Assembly: GCF_003259435.1 (NCBI RefSeq)
Contig: NZ_QLMA01000003.1
Coordinates: 310,001 to 374,000 of the forward strand
Source: Chitinophaga dinghuensis
GTDB lineage: Bacteria; Bacteroidota; Bacteroidia; Chitinophagales; Chitinophagaceae
Direction: 5' to 3'
Length of the DNA: 64,000 nt
Every line of letters starts with the position of its first letter. Positions within the stretch are counted from its first letter, which is position 1. A program made the translations under genes and the position numbers. Below, piece by piece: positions 46,476-55,412 of this stretch. The notes beneath the pieces were generated by a model. It was not told where the DNA came from. It was given only the letters and a program-made list of their open reading frames with translations, and did no database searches.

Positions 46476-46692
46476 GTATGCTTCTTTAATATGCTGCTAA
46501 ATACGCAAAATTTCGTAAAATAATAGGTATACGAATTCTGCAAGTATATAAAAGTACCTTGAAAATAAAAAATAAGGTACGCGATTGCTTTAAAATCAGT
46601 TGTAATGTAATGAAAAAAACGGGTACCGGCGCAAACGCTGTATATTGGCGGTCTGAATCCCTGTTTATCTACCATCAAATAAATTAATATTA

Positions 46693-47466
46693 ATGGATAT
46701 TGTAATAGTTGGTACCGGAAACATTGCTCATTGCTTCGGACATATGCTCAAGCTGCATGGTCATCAGGTGTTACAGATTGTAGGCCGTAATCAGGCCAAT
46801 GCGGCTGAGCTGGGTGACCTGCTCCATGCTCCCTATACGACGGATCTGATGGATATAAATATGGAGGCAGACATGTACCTCCTCGCCGTATCCGATAGTG
46901 CCTATCCCATATTAAATGAAGAGTTGCGCCTGGGACGCCGGATGGTAGCTCATACTGCCGGTGCAGTCCCGTTGAGTGCTATCTCCCGTATATCTACTAA
47001 TATCGGGGTCATCTACCCATTGCAATCTATCAGAAAGGAACTGAAGAATTACCCGCCAATACCCATCATGCTGGAGGCGAGTAATGAAGATGTTTTAAAG
47101 AGACTACAAGCCCTCGCGCAGAGTATTGCCTCCCGAATTGCGGTGACAGACTCTCACCAGCGACTCCAATACCACCTGACGGCGGTCCTCTGTAATAACT
47201 TTACCAATCATCTCATCGCCAGGGCTAAAGCATACTGCGATAAAGAGAACCTCGACTTCACTTTGCTGCAACCTATTATCAGGGAAACCTTCGACCGGTT
47301 GGAGAAATTCCCGCCGGAATCAGTGCAAACCGGCCCTGCCCTTCGTCAGGACGAGGCTACCATGGAATTACACCGCAACCTCCTGGCGGGAGACGAATAC
47401 CTCCAGTTGGTATATAGCGTATTGTCAGACAGTATTTACAATTTCCATGACAAAGCCAGCAAATAA
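46693..47466 (+). CDS. Rossmann-like/DUF2520 protein
   Basis: A 257-residue NAD(P)-binding protein. The N-terminus has the Rossmann loop VIVGTGNIAHCFG; the C-terminal DUF2520 part includes QRLQYHLTAVLCNNFTNHL and RETFDRLEKFPPESVQTGPA. The fold resembles ketopantoate/prephenate-type reductases, but the substrate is unknown. It leads a run of four plus-strand genes with kdsC, a UbiA enzyme and maf, divergent from topA. Confidence 0.87.
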   Translation: MDIVIVGTGNIAHCFGHMLKLHGHQVLQIVGRNQANAAELGDLLHAPYTTDLMDINMEADMYLLAVSDSAYPILNEELRLGRRMVAHTAGAVPLSAISRISTNIGVIYPLQSIRKELKNYPPIPIMLEASNEDVLKRLQALAQSIASRIAVTDSHQRLQYHLTAVLCNNFTNHLIARAKAYCDKENLDFTLLQPIIRETFDRLEKFPPESVQTGPALRQDEATMELHRNLLAGDEYLQLVYSVLSDSIYNFHDKASK

Positions 47467-47502
47467 CAGTCTAATCCATAATTCGTAATTTCGCCGCCAA
47501 CT

Positions 47503-48024
47503 ATGAATATATTATCGCTTTTTAAACCGGTAACTACATTTGTGCTGGATGTAGATGGCGTACTCACGGACGGTACGCTTCAGTTATTACCAGGTGGGGA
47601 AATGTCCCGCAAAATGAATATTAAAGATGGCTATGCCATGCAACTGGCTGTGAAAAAAGGTTATCGCGTGGTCATCATTTCAGGCGGAAAGTCTGAAAGT
47701 GTGGTAAGTCGCCTCCAGGGCCTCGGCATTAAAAATATATATGTAGGTGTGCTGGATAAAAAAGAAAAACTGCAAGACTACGTATTTGAACATGATCTCC
47801 GTTGGGATGAAATCCTCTATATGGGCGATGATATTCCTGACTATGCGCCTATGCAGCTGGTGGGTTTGGCTACCTGCCCTGCCGATGCAGCGCCAGAGAT
47901 CAAAAGCATCTCCAGGTATGTATCCCCGCTGGGTGGCGGACAAGGCTGTGTAAGGGATATTATGGAAAAGGTGCTCAAACTGAACGGCCACTGGCTGCTG
48001 GATGAAGGAATTGCATCCAAATAG
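47503..48024 (+). CDS. kdsC: KDO-8-phosphate phosphatase (HAD superfamily)
   Basis: Removes phosphate from 3-deoxy-manno-octulosonate-8-phosphate for lipopolysaccharide core synthesis. The 173-residue protein has the HAD nucleophile block VLDVDGVLTDG, IISGG and the metal-binding MGDDIPDYAPM; the small size without a cap fits KdsC tetramers. It lies 36 bp after the DUF2520 gene. Confidence 0.9.
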   Translation: MNILSLFKPVTTFVLDVDGVLTDGTLQLLPGGEMSRKMNIKDGYAMQLAVKKGYRVVIISGGKSESVVSRLQGLGIKNIYVGVLDKKEKLQDYVFEHDLRWDEILYMGDDIPDYAPMQLVGLATCPADAAPEIKSISRYVSPLGGGQGCVRDIMEKVLKLNGHWLLDEGIASK

Positions 48025-48060
48025 CTGTATATCTCACTACAATTATTAATTACTTATCCC

Positions 48061-49002
48061 ATGAAACGCTGGGCTGCATTTTTTAAACTGGTAAGATATC
48101 CCAATCTGCTCTATATCGCACTTACCCAGTTCCTGCTGCAGTATTGTGTAGTAGCGCCTGTACTTGCAAGTGTTGGGGAAGAACCCTCCCTGTCGGTACC
48201 TCAGTTCGTCCTACTATGCCTGTCTACCGTATTCGTAGCTGCTGCAGGTTATATTATTAACGATTATTTTGATATCAACATCGATATTATAAATAAGCCA
48301 GATAAAATGGTATTGGATAAGGTCATTAGTCGCCGCTGGGCGATGGCCTGGCATACCATTTTGAATATGGCGGGTGTGTCTTTAGGCTTTATCGTGGCCT
48401 GGAAAACCGGACAGATCTACCTGGGCTTTACGCAAGTAATATGTTCCCTGTTACTGTGGTTCTACAGTACTTCTTTTAAAAGACAGGTATTGATCGGGAA
48501 TGTAGTTATCTCTCTGCTCACGGCCCTCTCAGTTGTAGTCGTTGGTTTCTACGAAAAGCAGATTTACCATAGCTTCGAGGCGATCATGTCGCCGGTTGGT
48601 AGAAAACTCATTCAGATCATCGGTGTTTATGCCCTATTTGCTTTCATTATATCTATGGTCCGGGAAATTGTAAAAGACCTGGAAGATATGATCGGCGATA
48701 GTAAAGACGGCTGCCAGACCATTCCTATTATCTGGGGCGTATTGCCTGCAAAGCGTCTTTGTAATTCCCTGCTGTTGATTTTAATGATTACGGTGGTAAT
48801 GGTCGAAATCAGAGTGGGACTGTTTGGCTGGTTTATGGCGATCGGTTACCTGGTACTTTTTGTTCAGGCGCCACTGGTATATGTTTACCTTCAACTGAAG
48901 AAAGCCACTACCGCAGCAGATTATCATAAAGTCAGCTCTATGGTCAAACTCGTTATGCTGACAGGCATCTTATCCATGATCTTTTTCAAAATATTACTCT
49001 AA
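48061..49002 (+). CDS. UbiA-family prenyltransferase
   Basis: An integral membrane prenyltransferase of 313 residues and about nine membrane segments. Both Mg-diphosphate motifs are present: NDYFDINIDIINKPDK (near 75) and DLEDMIGDSKDG (near 205). It resembles the geranylgeranylglycerol-phosphate geranylgeranyltransferase-like group often annotated in Bacteroidota; quinone biosynthesis is the alternative. The acceptor is not certain. Confidence 0.85.
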   Translation: MKRWAAFFKLVRYPNLLYIALTQFLLQYCVVAPVLASVGEEPSLSVPQFVLLCLSTVFVAAAGYIINDYFDINIDIINKPDKMVLDKVISRRWAMAWHTILNMAGVSLGFIVAWKTGQIYLGFTQVICSLLLWFYSTSFKRQVLIGNVVISLLTALSVVVVGFYEKQIYHSFEAIMSPVGRKLIQIIGVYALFAFIISMVREIVKDLEDMIGDSKDGCQTIPIIWGVLPAKRLCNSLLLILMITVVMVEIRVGLFGWFMAIGYLVLFVQAPLVYVYLQLKKATTAADYHKVSSMVKLVMLTGILSMIFFKILL

Positions 49003-49016
49003 AAATATTACTATAA

Positions 49017-49592
49017 ATGTATACAGGCTCGCCGGTAATTCTGGCATCACAATCGCCCCGCCGGAAACAACTGATGGAACAGGCAGGCATTCCTTTTGTC
49101 ATTAAAGTGGCAGATACGGATGAATCTTTCCCTGCCACGATGCCTATCCCGGAAGTACCGGTTTTTATCGCCAGACAAAAAGCTGCCGTCATACAAGCCA
49201 TCTCTTCACCAGAGGAAATCGTAGTAGCTGCGGATACGGTAGTTGTATTGGATAATACTATCATCGGCAAACCCAAAGACAGAGAAGATGCTATCCGCAT
49301 CCTCACTGCCCTCAGCGGCCGTGAACATCTCGTAATAACGGGTGTGGTTATACGTAGAAATGAGAAAGAAGTGGCCTTTTCCAAAGAAACGGGCGTCTTC
49401 TTTAATCCGCTGACACAGGAACAAATAGCCTATTATGTAGATAACTACAAACCTTATGATAAGGCAGGCGCCTATGCTATCCAGGAATGGATCGGTGCAG
49501 TAGCTATCGATAAAATCGAAGGTTGTTTCTACAATGTAATGGGCTTGCCTGTGAGCAGAGTAGTAGAGGAGCTGGAGAAATTCGATGCTTAG
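49017..49592 (+). CDS. maf: Maf-family nucleotide pyrophosphatase
   Basis: Hydrolyses non-canonical or excess nucleoside triphosphates (dTTP/UTP or methylated nucleotides). The 191-residue protein shows LASQSPRRKQLMEQAG, AADTVVVLDNTIIGKPKD and YKPYDKAGAYAIQEW, typical of the YhdE branch. It is 15 bp after the UbiA-type gene. Confidence 0.92.
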   Translation: MYTGSPVILASQSPRRKQLMEQAGIPFVIKVADTDESFPATMPIPEVPVFIARQKAAVIQAISSPEEIVVAADTVVVLDNTIIGKPKDREDAIRILTALSGREHLVITGVVIRRNEKEVAFSKETGVFFNPLTQEQIAYYVDNYKPYDKAGAYAIQEWIGAVAIDKIEGCFYNVMGLPVSRVVEELEKFDA

Positions 49593-49750
49593 CTAAATCC
49601 CGCGAGGGCGCCTTCGGCGGCTTTGCTCGCAGAGCAGCAAAAGCAGCAAAGCAGCATAAGATTGCGTTTGCTGGTTTCCCGCGAGGGCGCCTTCGGCGCT
49701 GTTTCATTTCACGCAAAGCAGCATAAGCAGCAAAGCAGCATAAGCAGCAA

Positions 49751-49914
49751 AGCAGCATAAGATTACGTTTGCTGGTTTCTCGCAAAGGGCGCAAAGGGCA
49801 AAGGATTATGCTGTGTTGTTTGATTGTGTTTTGTTTTAGCTCGCAAAGACATATGTACTATCTCACTAAATCAATTTGCGCTAAAGTATTTGAAGACAAG
49901 TACCCAGGAGAGCA
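49751..49914 (+). repeat. 164-bp direct repeat, copy 1
   Basis: Starts AGCAGCATAAGATTACG and ends GTACCCAGGAGAGCA-like sequence. Nearly identical to 49922-50085, with only a handful of differences by eye; copies are offset by 171 bp. Confidence 0.8.
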
Positions 49915-49921
49915 GCAGCAA

Positions 49922-50085
49922 AGCAGCATAAGATTGCGTTTGTTGGTTTCTCGCAAAGGTCGCAAAGGGCAAAGGATTATGCTGTGTTGTTTGATTGTGT
50001 TTTGTTTTAGCTCGCAAAGACATATCTACTATCTCACTACATCAATTTGCGCTAAAGTATTTGAAGACAAGTACCCAAGAGAGCA
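49922..50085 (+). repeat. 164-bp direct repeat, copy 2
   Basis: Second copy of the 49751-49914 unit, with its tail (GTACCCAAGAGAGCA) continuing into a 65-bp segment that recurs at about 50334-50404. Confidence 0.8.
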
Positions 50086-50139
50086 ATTGCGGGCTTAACC
50101 AAACAACAAAACATACTCCTTTGCCCTTTGCGCCCTTTG

Positions 50140-50497
50140 CGAGAAACCCCATCGCAACTATCCAACAAACTTCATTGCTGCTTTGCTGCCTGTGCTGCTC
50201 TGCGAGCGAAAAAATTATCGGGCAAGTACCCAAGAGAGCATTTGCGCTTTGCGAGAAACCCCATCGCAACTATCCAACAAACTTCATTGCTGCTTTGCTG
50301 CCTATGCTGCTCTGCGAGCAAAAATATTAGCGGGCAAGTACCCAAGAGAGCAATTGCGGGCTTAACTAAACAACAAAACATACTCCTTTGCCCTTTGCGA
50401 GAAACCCCATCGCAATTATCCAACAAACTTCATTGCTGCTTTGCTGCCTATGCTGCTCTGCGAGCGAAAAAATTATCGGGCAAGTACCCAAAAGAGC
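50140..50497 (+). repeat. Three tandem copies of a ~100-bp unit
   Basis: Units begin GAGAAACCCCATCGCAA at about 50141, 50253 and 50399, continue through TCCAACAAACTTCATTGCTG and end with GGGCAAGTACCCAAGAGAG-like sequence. Spacers between them differ in length. They carry inverted versions of the motifs in 49630-49810. Confidence 0.8.
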
Positions 50498-50522
50498 TTA
50501 TGCTGCCCTGCGAGCAAAAAAA

Positions 50523-50544
50523 TACGGCGCAGAGAACTGCGCCG
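50523..50544. terminator. GC hairpin next to the repeat region
   Basis: GGCGCAG / CTGCGCC stem with an AGAA loop, preceded by an A7 run, placing a T-run after it on the minus strand. It may terminate the homoserine dehydrogenase transcript. Confidence 0.55.
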
Positions 50545-50628
50545 CCGATGGTTGGTTCCGCACTGCGGAAAATGCATTACGGTTGGTGTTTGATCGATTT
50601 GTTTTCCTTATACTGAATCCTGACAATA

Positions 50629-51810
50629 CTATTCCAGTACCAGCAGATTCACATCTTTATTTTTCAGCCACTGTGCATCTTTCAGTTTCTGTAGATTGAT
50701 GGTACCTACTACATAGCGATAAGTAGAAGACTCATATTTTTCAGAGATATTGAAAAACTCGGTCAGATCCACCTGATCAGGAGATTTGTAGCGGAGGTAT
50801 ACTTTCAATTTAACATCGTTGCTGAAAGCAGGCTGATTATTTTGTTTGATTTTTTTATACTCGTAGCGGTAGTTATACAGCAGTGCAGAGATATCGGAGA
50901 GTACTGCGCTACCAGTGGCGGTACCACCTGCGCCTTTACCTACAAAGAATTGTTTATCGGTGAAAGCACTTTCCAGTAAGATACCGTTGTATTCGTTGTA
51001 CACATCATAGAGCAGATTATGTTCTTTCACGAGATGTGGCAGTACGAAAGCGTGTACATTACCGTTATTACGGCGACAGTGACCAATCAGTTTGATGGTA
51101 CAGTTGCGGGATTTGGCGAATTCGATATCGAAATCGTTCAGGTGATGAATACCGAAGTTGAACACTTCTTCCGGTTTTACGAAAGTACCGAAAGCGTGCA
51201 GGAGGAGGATAACGATTTTGAATTTCGGATCGAAACCTTCGATGTCGAGGGTAGGATCAGTTTCAGCGAATCCGAGATCTTGCGCTTGTTGAAGTGCAGT
51301 TTCGAAGCTGAGATTTTCTTCAAATATTTTTGTGAGTATATAGTTGGTAGATCCGTTGCAGATCCCTTCTACAGCGTTCAGCAGGTCATTATCATAGTAT
51401 TCTTCCAGGTTACGGATGATAGGAATACTGGCGCAGCTGGATGCTTCGTAGAGGAAAGGTACTCTGTTTTCAGATTGCAGTTGGTACAGAGAAGCCATGT
51501 TTTCAGCAATCATACGTTTGCTGGCGCTAACTACAGCTTTACCATTACGTAATGCAGTGCTAACGATTTCGAATGCTGCATCTGTTTCGTTGATGAGTTC
51601 CACAACCACGTCAATGGTAGGATCTTCGAGGATTTCATTTTTATCAGTAGTAAAGTAACTGCTGTCGATTGGTCTTGCTTTGTTAGGGTCTTTAATGCAG
51701 ATTTTTTTAATTCTTGCATTAATACCTTTTGTTCTGTTCAAAACTTCGTACAATCCTTGTCCTACACAGCCGAATCCGAAAATACCCAAATTGATGATCT
51801 TGTTTTCCAT
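50629..51810 (-). CDS. hom: Homoserine dehydrogenase
   Basis: Reduces aspartate semialdehyde to homoserine, precursor of methionine and threonine. The 393-residue protein has the NAD(P) loop GIFGFGCVGQGLYE and the homoserine dehydrogenase signature around AETDPTLDIEGFDPKFKI. It is monofunctional with no kinase domain; the C-terminal part is not a clear ACT domain. It is the second gene of a two-gene unit under the SAM-I riboswitch, 58 bp after the cystathionine synthase-type gene. Confidence 0.93.
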   Translation of the reverse strand: MENKIINLGIFGFGCVGQGLYEVLNRTKGINARIKKICIKDPNKARPIDSSYFTTDKNEILEDPTIDVVVELINETDAAFEIVSTALRNGKAVVSASKRMIAENMASLYQLQSENRVPFLYEASSCASIPIIRNLEEYYDNDLLNAVEGICNGSTNYILTKIFEENLSFETALQQAQDLGFAETDPTLDIEGFDPKFKIVILLLHAFGTFVKPEEVFNFGIHHLNDFDIEFAKSRNCTIKLIGHCRRNNGNVHAFVLPHLVKEHNLLYDVYNEYNGILLESAFTDKQFFVGKGAGGTATGSAVLSDISALLYNYRYEYKKIKQNNQPAFSNDVKLKVYLRYKSPDQVDLTEFFNISEKYESSTYRYVVGTINLQKLKDAQWLKNKDVNLLVLE

Positions 51811-51868
51811 ACTTTTTTCAAACTTGTTGCGGTCATCAATCAGCTTTGCAGCTATCTGTACCGCCTTT

Positions 51869-53047
51869 TTATTGTAAAACAGTTATTTGCTTTCCGGCAG
51901 GAGAGTTTAATCTGTCCAGTGCCTGTTTAAGGTCGTTGATGAGGTCCTCCGCGTCTTCGATTCCTAGGGAGAGGCGAATGGTGGAGTCCTGCAGACCTGT
52001 TTTTTTCCGGAAGTCTTCCGGTATGTTGCGATGTGTCATAGTGGCCGGATGGGCCAGCATGCTTTTTACGCCGCCGAAGCTTTCCGCGAGTTTAAACAGC
52101 TTGGTAGCGTTTACGATGCGGATTGCATTTTTGATGTTATCGCTTTTCAGAGAGAAGCTAACGAGTCCGCCGTAGTTCTTTTGTTGTTTACGTGCGATGT
52201 GGTGATTTTTATGGGTGGCGAGCCCAGGATAATACACTTTGTCTATCGCAGGATGTGTGCTGAGCCAGTTGGCCACAGCAGTAGCGTTGGCGCATTGTTT
52301 TTCCAGTCGGAGTGCAAGCGTTTCGATGCCTCTGATGGTGAGCCATGCTTCGAAGGGGCTGAGGATACTTCCGGAAATATTCTGGTTGTATCTGATCTGG
52401 TCAGCGAGTGCTTTGGAATTGGCGACTACCAGTCCTGCAATGACATCGCAATGTCCGGCGAGGTATTTGGAAGCGCTGTGAATCACGATATCGGCGCCTA
52501 GTGTGAGCGGTTGTTGCAACAGCGGAGTGCTGAAGGTATTATCTACCACCAGGAGGATATTATGTTGTTTGGCAATTTTGCTGACAGACTTGATGTCTGT
52601 AATGCGCAAAGTGGGATTGGTAGGGGATTCCAGCCAGATGACGCGTGTTTTGGGCGTGATAGCTGCCAACACTTTATCCATGTTGCTGGTGTCTACAAAA
52701 TTCACTTTGATGCCAAAGCGTTCGAACATATGGTTGAATATCTGGAAGATGCCACCATAGGTGTCTTCCACAGCCATAATTTCGTCGCCGGTTTTGAGTA
52801 ATTTTAAAACAGCATCAATGGCAGACATGCCACTGGCAAAGGCGAAACCTGCATAACCTTCTTCGAGGTTGCAGATCAGGTCTTCCAATACTTTCCTCGT
52901 AGGGTTGTTGGCCCTGGAAAATTCGAAACCTTTGTTAATGCCTGGTGATTCCTGCACAAACGTGGACGTTTGATAGATAGGTACGGAAATCGCACCTGTC
53001 AGTTCGTCTACCGGAATGCTGTGAATCAGTTGTGTTGCTGTTTTCAT
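51869..53047 (-). CDS. metB: Cys/Met-metabolism PLP enzyme, cystathionine gamma-synthase type
   Basis: A 392-residue PLP enzyme of trans-sulfuration. It starts MKTATQLIHSIPVDELTG; an in-frame earlier start lies inside the leader and is unlikely. Family blocks: VPIYQTSTFVQ, FSRANNPTR, AFASGMSAIDAVL, and the PLP lysine in HSASKYLAGHCDV. Cystathionine gamma-synthase, gamma-lyase and O-acylhomoserine sulfhydrylases are hard to tell apart. The SAM riboswitch and adjacent hom gene favour a biosynthetic role in methionine formation. Confidence 0.87.
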   Translation of the reverse strand: MKTATQLIHSIPVDELTGAISVPIYQTSTFVQESPGINKGFEFSRANNPTRKVLEDLICNLEEGYAGFAFASGMSAIDAVLKLLKTGDEIMAVEDTYGGIFQIFNHMFERFGIKVNFVDTSNMDKVLAAITPKTRVIWLESPTNPTLRITDIKSVSKIAKQHNILLVVDNTFSTPLLQQPLTLGADIVIHSASKYLAGHCDVIAGLVVANSKALADQIRYNQNISGSILSPFEAWLTIRGIETLALRLEKQCANATAVANWLSTHPAIDKVYYPGLATHKNHHIARKQQKNYGGLVSFSLKSDNIKNAIRIVNATKLFKLAESFGGVKSMLAHPATMTHRNIPEDFRKKTGLQDSTIRLSLGIEDAEDLINDLKQALDRLNSPAGKQITVLQ

Positions 53048-53153
53048 TGTCAGAACTGTTTTAATGATGTCAGAATAAGGAAATATATTCTGCAACTTTA
53101 TCATTAAAAATCAACTTAAACAACCACAAATCCATGAGGGGGTGGGAGAGAGC

Positions 53154-53184
53154 AAAAAAAAGCTCTTCCTGGTGTTGGAAGAGC
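53154..53184 (-). terminator. Riboswitch-controlled terminator
   Basis: On the minus strand GGAAGAGC... and its complement form a perfect 8-bp stem (53162-53169 with 53177-53184), followed by T8. It lies about 40 nt after the SAM aptamer, the classical expression platform: SAM binding would promote termination. Confidence 0.88.
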
Positions 53185-53225
53185 CTTTCAAATATATTTA
53201 TCAGGTGAAGATTAATCTCTGCCAA

Positions 53226-53339
53226 CTTATCTTTCTCCCGACATAGTCAAGAGCAGGAATTAGCACCTTTTTCCTGATGATCAATCAGGAAAGGTTGCTA
53301 AGGCATCATTGGGCCAGACCCTCCGCCTTTCTGGATAAG
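53226..53339 (-). ncRNA. SAM-I riboswitch (S-box)
   Basis: Conserved S-box sequence reads in order on the minus strand: CTTATCCAGAAAGGCGGAGGG (shown in part: CTTATCCAGAAAGGCGGAG), CTGGCCC, ATGATGCC, AGCAACC, then GGTGCTAATTCCTGC, and GAGAAAGATAAG closing P1. A terminator follows downstream. It controls the cystathionine synthase-type gene and hom, shutting them off when S-adenosylmethionine is abundant. Confidence 0.96.
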
Positions 53340-53359
53340 TGATGTGTAAGAACTGGGTG

Positions 53360-53392
53360 CAAAGGTAAAGGCAGTTTCATCAATTTTCCAAA
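53360..53392 (-). promoter_or_regulatory. Promoter of the SAM-controlled operon
   Basis: On the minus strand TTTG (53389-53392) and a perfect -7 box TACCTTTG (53360-53367) with a 21-nt spacer, about 20 nt before the riboswitch. Confidence 0.75.
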
Positions 53393-53473
53393 TACTGCGC
53401 TGAAATTTTTTTTTAGGGAGACACGTTTCCCTCCATTTTCTGACATATTTTCGTATTAACCAACCATATCTGT

Positions 53474-54769
53474 ATGCCTGTTAACCCTTTGCTCCCAGAG
53501 GAGCTACTTCATTTTATCTGGCAGCACCGGCTGTTCCGTCAGCAAGCATTATTTACCACAAATGGAGATCCTGTCAGGGTCCTCTGCCCCGGTATCTATA
53601 ATCATCATGATGGACCCGACTTTTCGCATGCCAGCATCCATATCGGTACTACCCGATGGGTCGGAAATGTAGAATTGCATGTACGCAGCTCCGACTGGTA
53701 CCGGCATTTCCATCATCATAATCCAAAATATGCTAATATCATTTTGCATGTCGTATTCCTGGATGATAAGGAAAACAAACCTTTTCCCGCTCCCTGTCTG
53801 GAATTGCAGCAACATGTTTCCAAACTGATGTTACGGCATTACTCGGCGTTGAAGAATAATGCCGACTTTATTCCCTGTGCCGGCCTGGCTTCCAGGGTGC
53901 CTCCTCTGCATTGGATGGCCTGGGAAGAGCGACTGCTGGCAGATCGCTGGGAACTGAAAATGGAACAATGGCAACAATGGCTGCTGCAATCCAGGTTTAA
54001 CTGGGATGAAGTCTGTTACCTTGTGCTGGCAGAGGCTTTCGGACTTTCCCAGAACACGGCGCCCATGTTACAACTGGCCCAGTCTCTCCCGTGGAAATTG
54101 TTGCTGCGTTACCGCCATGATCTGGTACTGACAGAAGCATTGCTATTCGGACAAGCAGGCATGCTTGCCTGCGATAATCCGGATGCCTATACGCAGGAAT
54201 TACAGCGGCAGTATACCTGGCTGGCACATAAACATCAGCTGACGCCCCTCCCGGGATCTGTCTGGAAATGGCTGCGGATAAGGCCTTCCAGCTTTCCGGC
54301 GATGCGCATCGCCCAACTGGCCACATTACTGCATCATTATCCCCGCTTATTTGCAACCCTGCTGGATATGACTACTCTCTCCGGTTTACAGGAAATCTTT
54401 TTCGTAGCGCCATCTCCGTATTGGCAGACACATTATCGCTTAAGTAGCAGCGAAAAGCCTGCCACGGCCACTATTGGCAAACAAGGAGTAAACAGTATTA
54501 TTATCAATGCCATACTCCCATTGCTGTTTTTTTATGGTAAGGTATGTCACTCATGGTATCGGCGGCAACTGGCCCTGGAATGGCTGTTGCAGCTGCCCGC
54601 AGAAGATAATAAGGTGATGAAAGAATGGAAGAAAATTGGAATATATCCACACAATGCACTCGAATCCCAGGGGTTATTACATTTGAAAAAATACTACTGT
54701 AATGAAAAGAAATGCCTGCAATGCGCAGTAGGCGCCAGATTGATGATGAAGGAAGGAATTGCAGTGTAG
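53474..54769 (+). CDS. DUF2851 family protein
   Basis: A 431-residue protein of a family almost limited to Bacteroidota and of unknown function. Recognisable blocks are LLPEELLHFIWQHRLF, VRVLCPGIYNHHDGPDFSHA, GNVELHVRSSDWYRHFHHHNP and, near the end, a Cys cluster YYCNEKKCLQCAVG. The N-terminal part has nuclease-like acidic and His residues, but no activity is established. It is a stand-alone gene. Confidence 0.87.
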   Translation: MPVNPLLPEELLHFIWQHRLFRQQALFTTNGDPVRVLCPGIYNHHDGPDFSHASIHIGTTRWVGNVELHVRSSDWYRHFHHHNPKYANIILHVVFLDDKENKPFPAPCLELQQHVSKLMLRHYSALKNNADFIPCAGLASRVPPLHWMAWEERLLADRWELKMEQWQQWLLQSRFNWDEVCYLVLAEAFGLSQNTAPMLQLAQSLPWKLLLRYRHDLVLTEALLFGQAGMLACDNPDAYTQELQRQYTWLAHKHQLTPLPGSVWKWLRIRPSSFPAMRIAQLATLLHHYPRLFATLLDMTTLSGLQEIFFVAPSPYWQTHYRLSSSEKPATATIGKQGVNSIIINAILPLLFFYGKVCHSWYRRQLALEWLLQLPAEDNKVMKEWKKIGIYPHNALESQGLLHLKKYYCNEKKCLQCAVGARLMMKEGIAV

Positions 54770-54811
54770 GCAGTGGGGAGATACGGTTACTTAGCCGGCT
54801 ATGTTGTATTG

Positions 54812-54863
54812 AAAAACAGTAACCTTTCTTTCAGGCGGCGCCTGAAAAAAGGTTACTGTTTCG
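54812..54863. terminator. Long bidirectional terminator
   Basis: AACAGTAACCTTT pairs with AAAGGTTACTGTT and an inner stem TTTCAGGC / GCCTGAAA extends it. It separates the convergent DUF2851 and OsmC genes. Confidence 0.85.
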
Positions 54864-54874
54864 CAAGATCGGCA

Positions 54875-55282
54875 TTACCAGTTGAATACTACATTCTGTG
54901 CGATATCCGGATGGATACTGTAAGCTACCGGACAAGTATGGGCCGCTCTTTCCAGGATGGTTCTTTCCTTTTCTCCCAGTCCATGGCCGGCAGGCATATC
55001 AAAAGTCACGTCTATACCTACGATGCGGCGAGGGTCCGTACCCATGATTTTCTTGATGCTCACTTTGGTGCCTTCAATTTTCCACTCGTTATCTCTTGCC
55101 TTGATACCCATGATCGTGAGCATGCAGGAACCAAGAGCGGTAGCCACGAGGTCCGTCGGAGAGAACTTTTGGCCAAGTCCTTTGTTGTCAATTGGCGCAT
55201 CGGTTTCAATGACAGTACCTGACTGGAGGTGAGTAGCCACTGTGCGCAATTCTCCCTGGTATATAATTTCAGCTGTTTGCAT
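54875..55282 (-). CDS. OsmC-family protein
   Basis: A 135-residue OsmC/Ohr-fold thiol peroxidase-like protein, expected to reduce organic hydroperoxides in the cytoplasm. Both conserved cysteines are visible: ALGSCMLTIMG (near 53) and AAHTCPVAYSIHP (near 117), with ETDAPIDNKGLGQKFSPTDL upstream. It belongs to the YhfA-like branch rather than classical Ohr. Single gene. Confidence 0.9.
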   Translation of the reverse strand: MQTAEIIYQGELRTVATHLQSGTVIETDAPIDNKGLGQKFSPTDLVATALGSCMLTIMGIKARDNEWKIEGTKVSIKKIMGTDPRRIVGIDVTFDMPAGHGLGEKERTILERAAHTCPVAYSIHPDIAQNVVFNW

Positions 55283-55412
55283 GGTAAATGTTTTGATTTT
55301 ATTGCAAGTTACAGATTGTGATCAAACCATAAAATAAGTGTATTTTTAATATTCATAACATAACAATACCTTTATCCAAGCGTTTTAATAATATATCAAC
55401 AGCCCAATTACT

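Larger units (their letters stand above)
49600..50550. repeat. Intergenic mosaic of direct and inverted repeats
   Basis: Nearly 1 kb with no supportable gene. Short units of the type AGCAGCAAAGCAGCATAAG and CGCAAAGGGCGCAAAGGGC recur. Two long direct copies (49751-49914, 49922-50085) are followed by three direct copies of another unit (from 50140, 50253 and 50399) that contain the reverse complements of the first part (TGCTGCTTTGCTGCC, CCTTTGCGCCCTTTGCGAG). Long open frames here simply reflect the repeated sequence. The region could fold into large cruciforms. Confidence 0.85.

Noticed and set aside
49769-50098. Long open frame in the repeat region encoding a duplicated peptide
   Set aside because: Both halves come from the 164-bp direct repeat, whose 171-bp offset is a multiple of three. 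There is no domain or ribosome site, and similar frames exist on the other strand, so it is an artefact of repetition.
50140-50497. Possible CRISPR array
   Set aside because: Units are about 100 bp, only three, with unequal and related spacers, and no cas genes are nearby.
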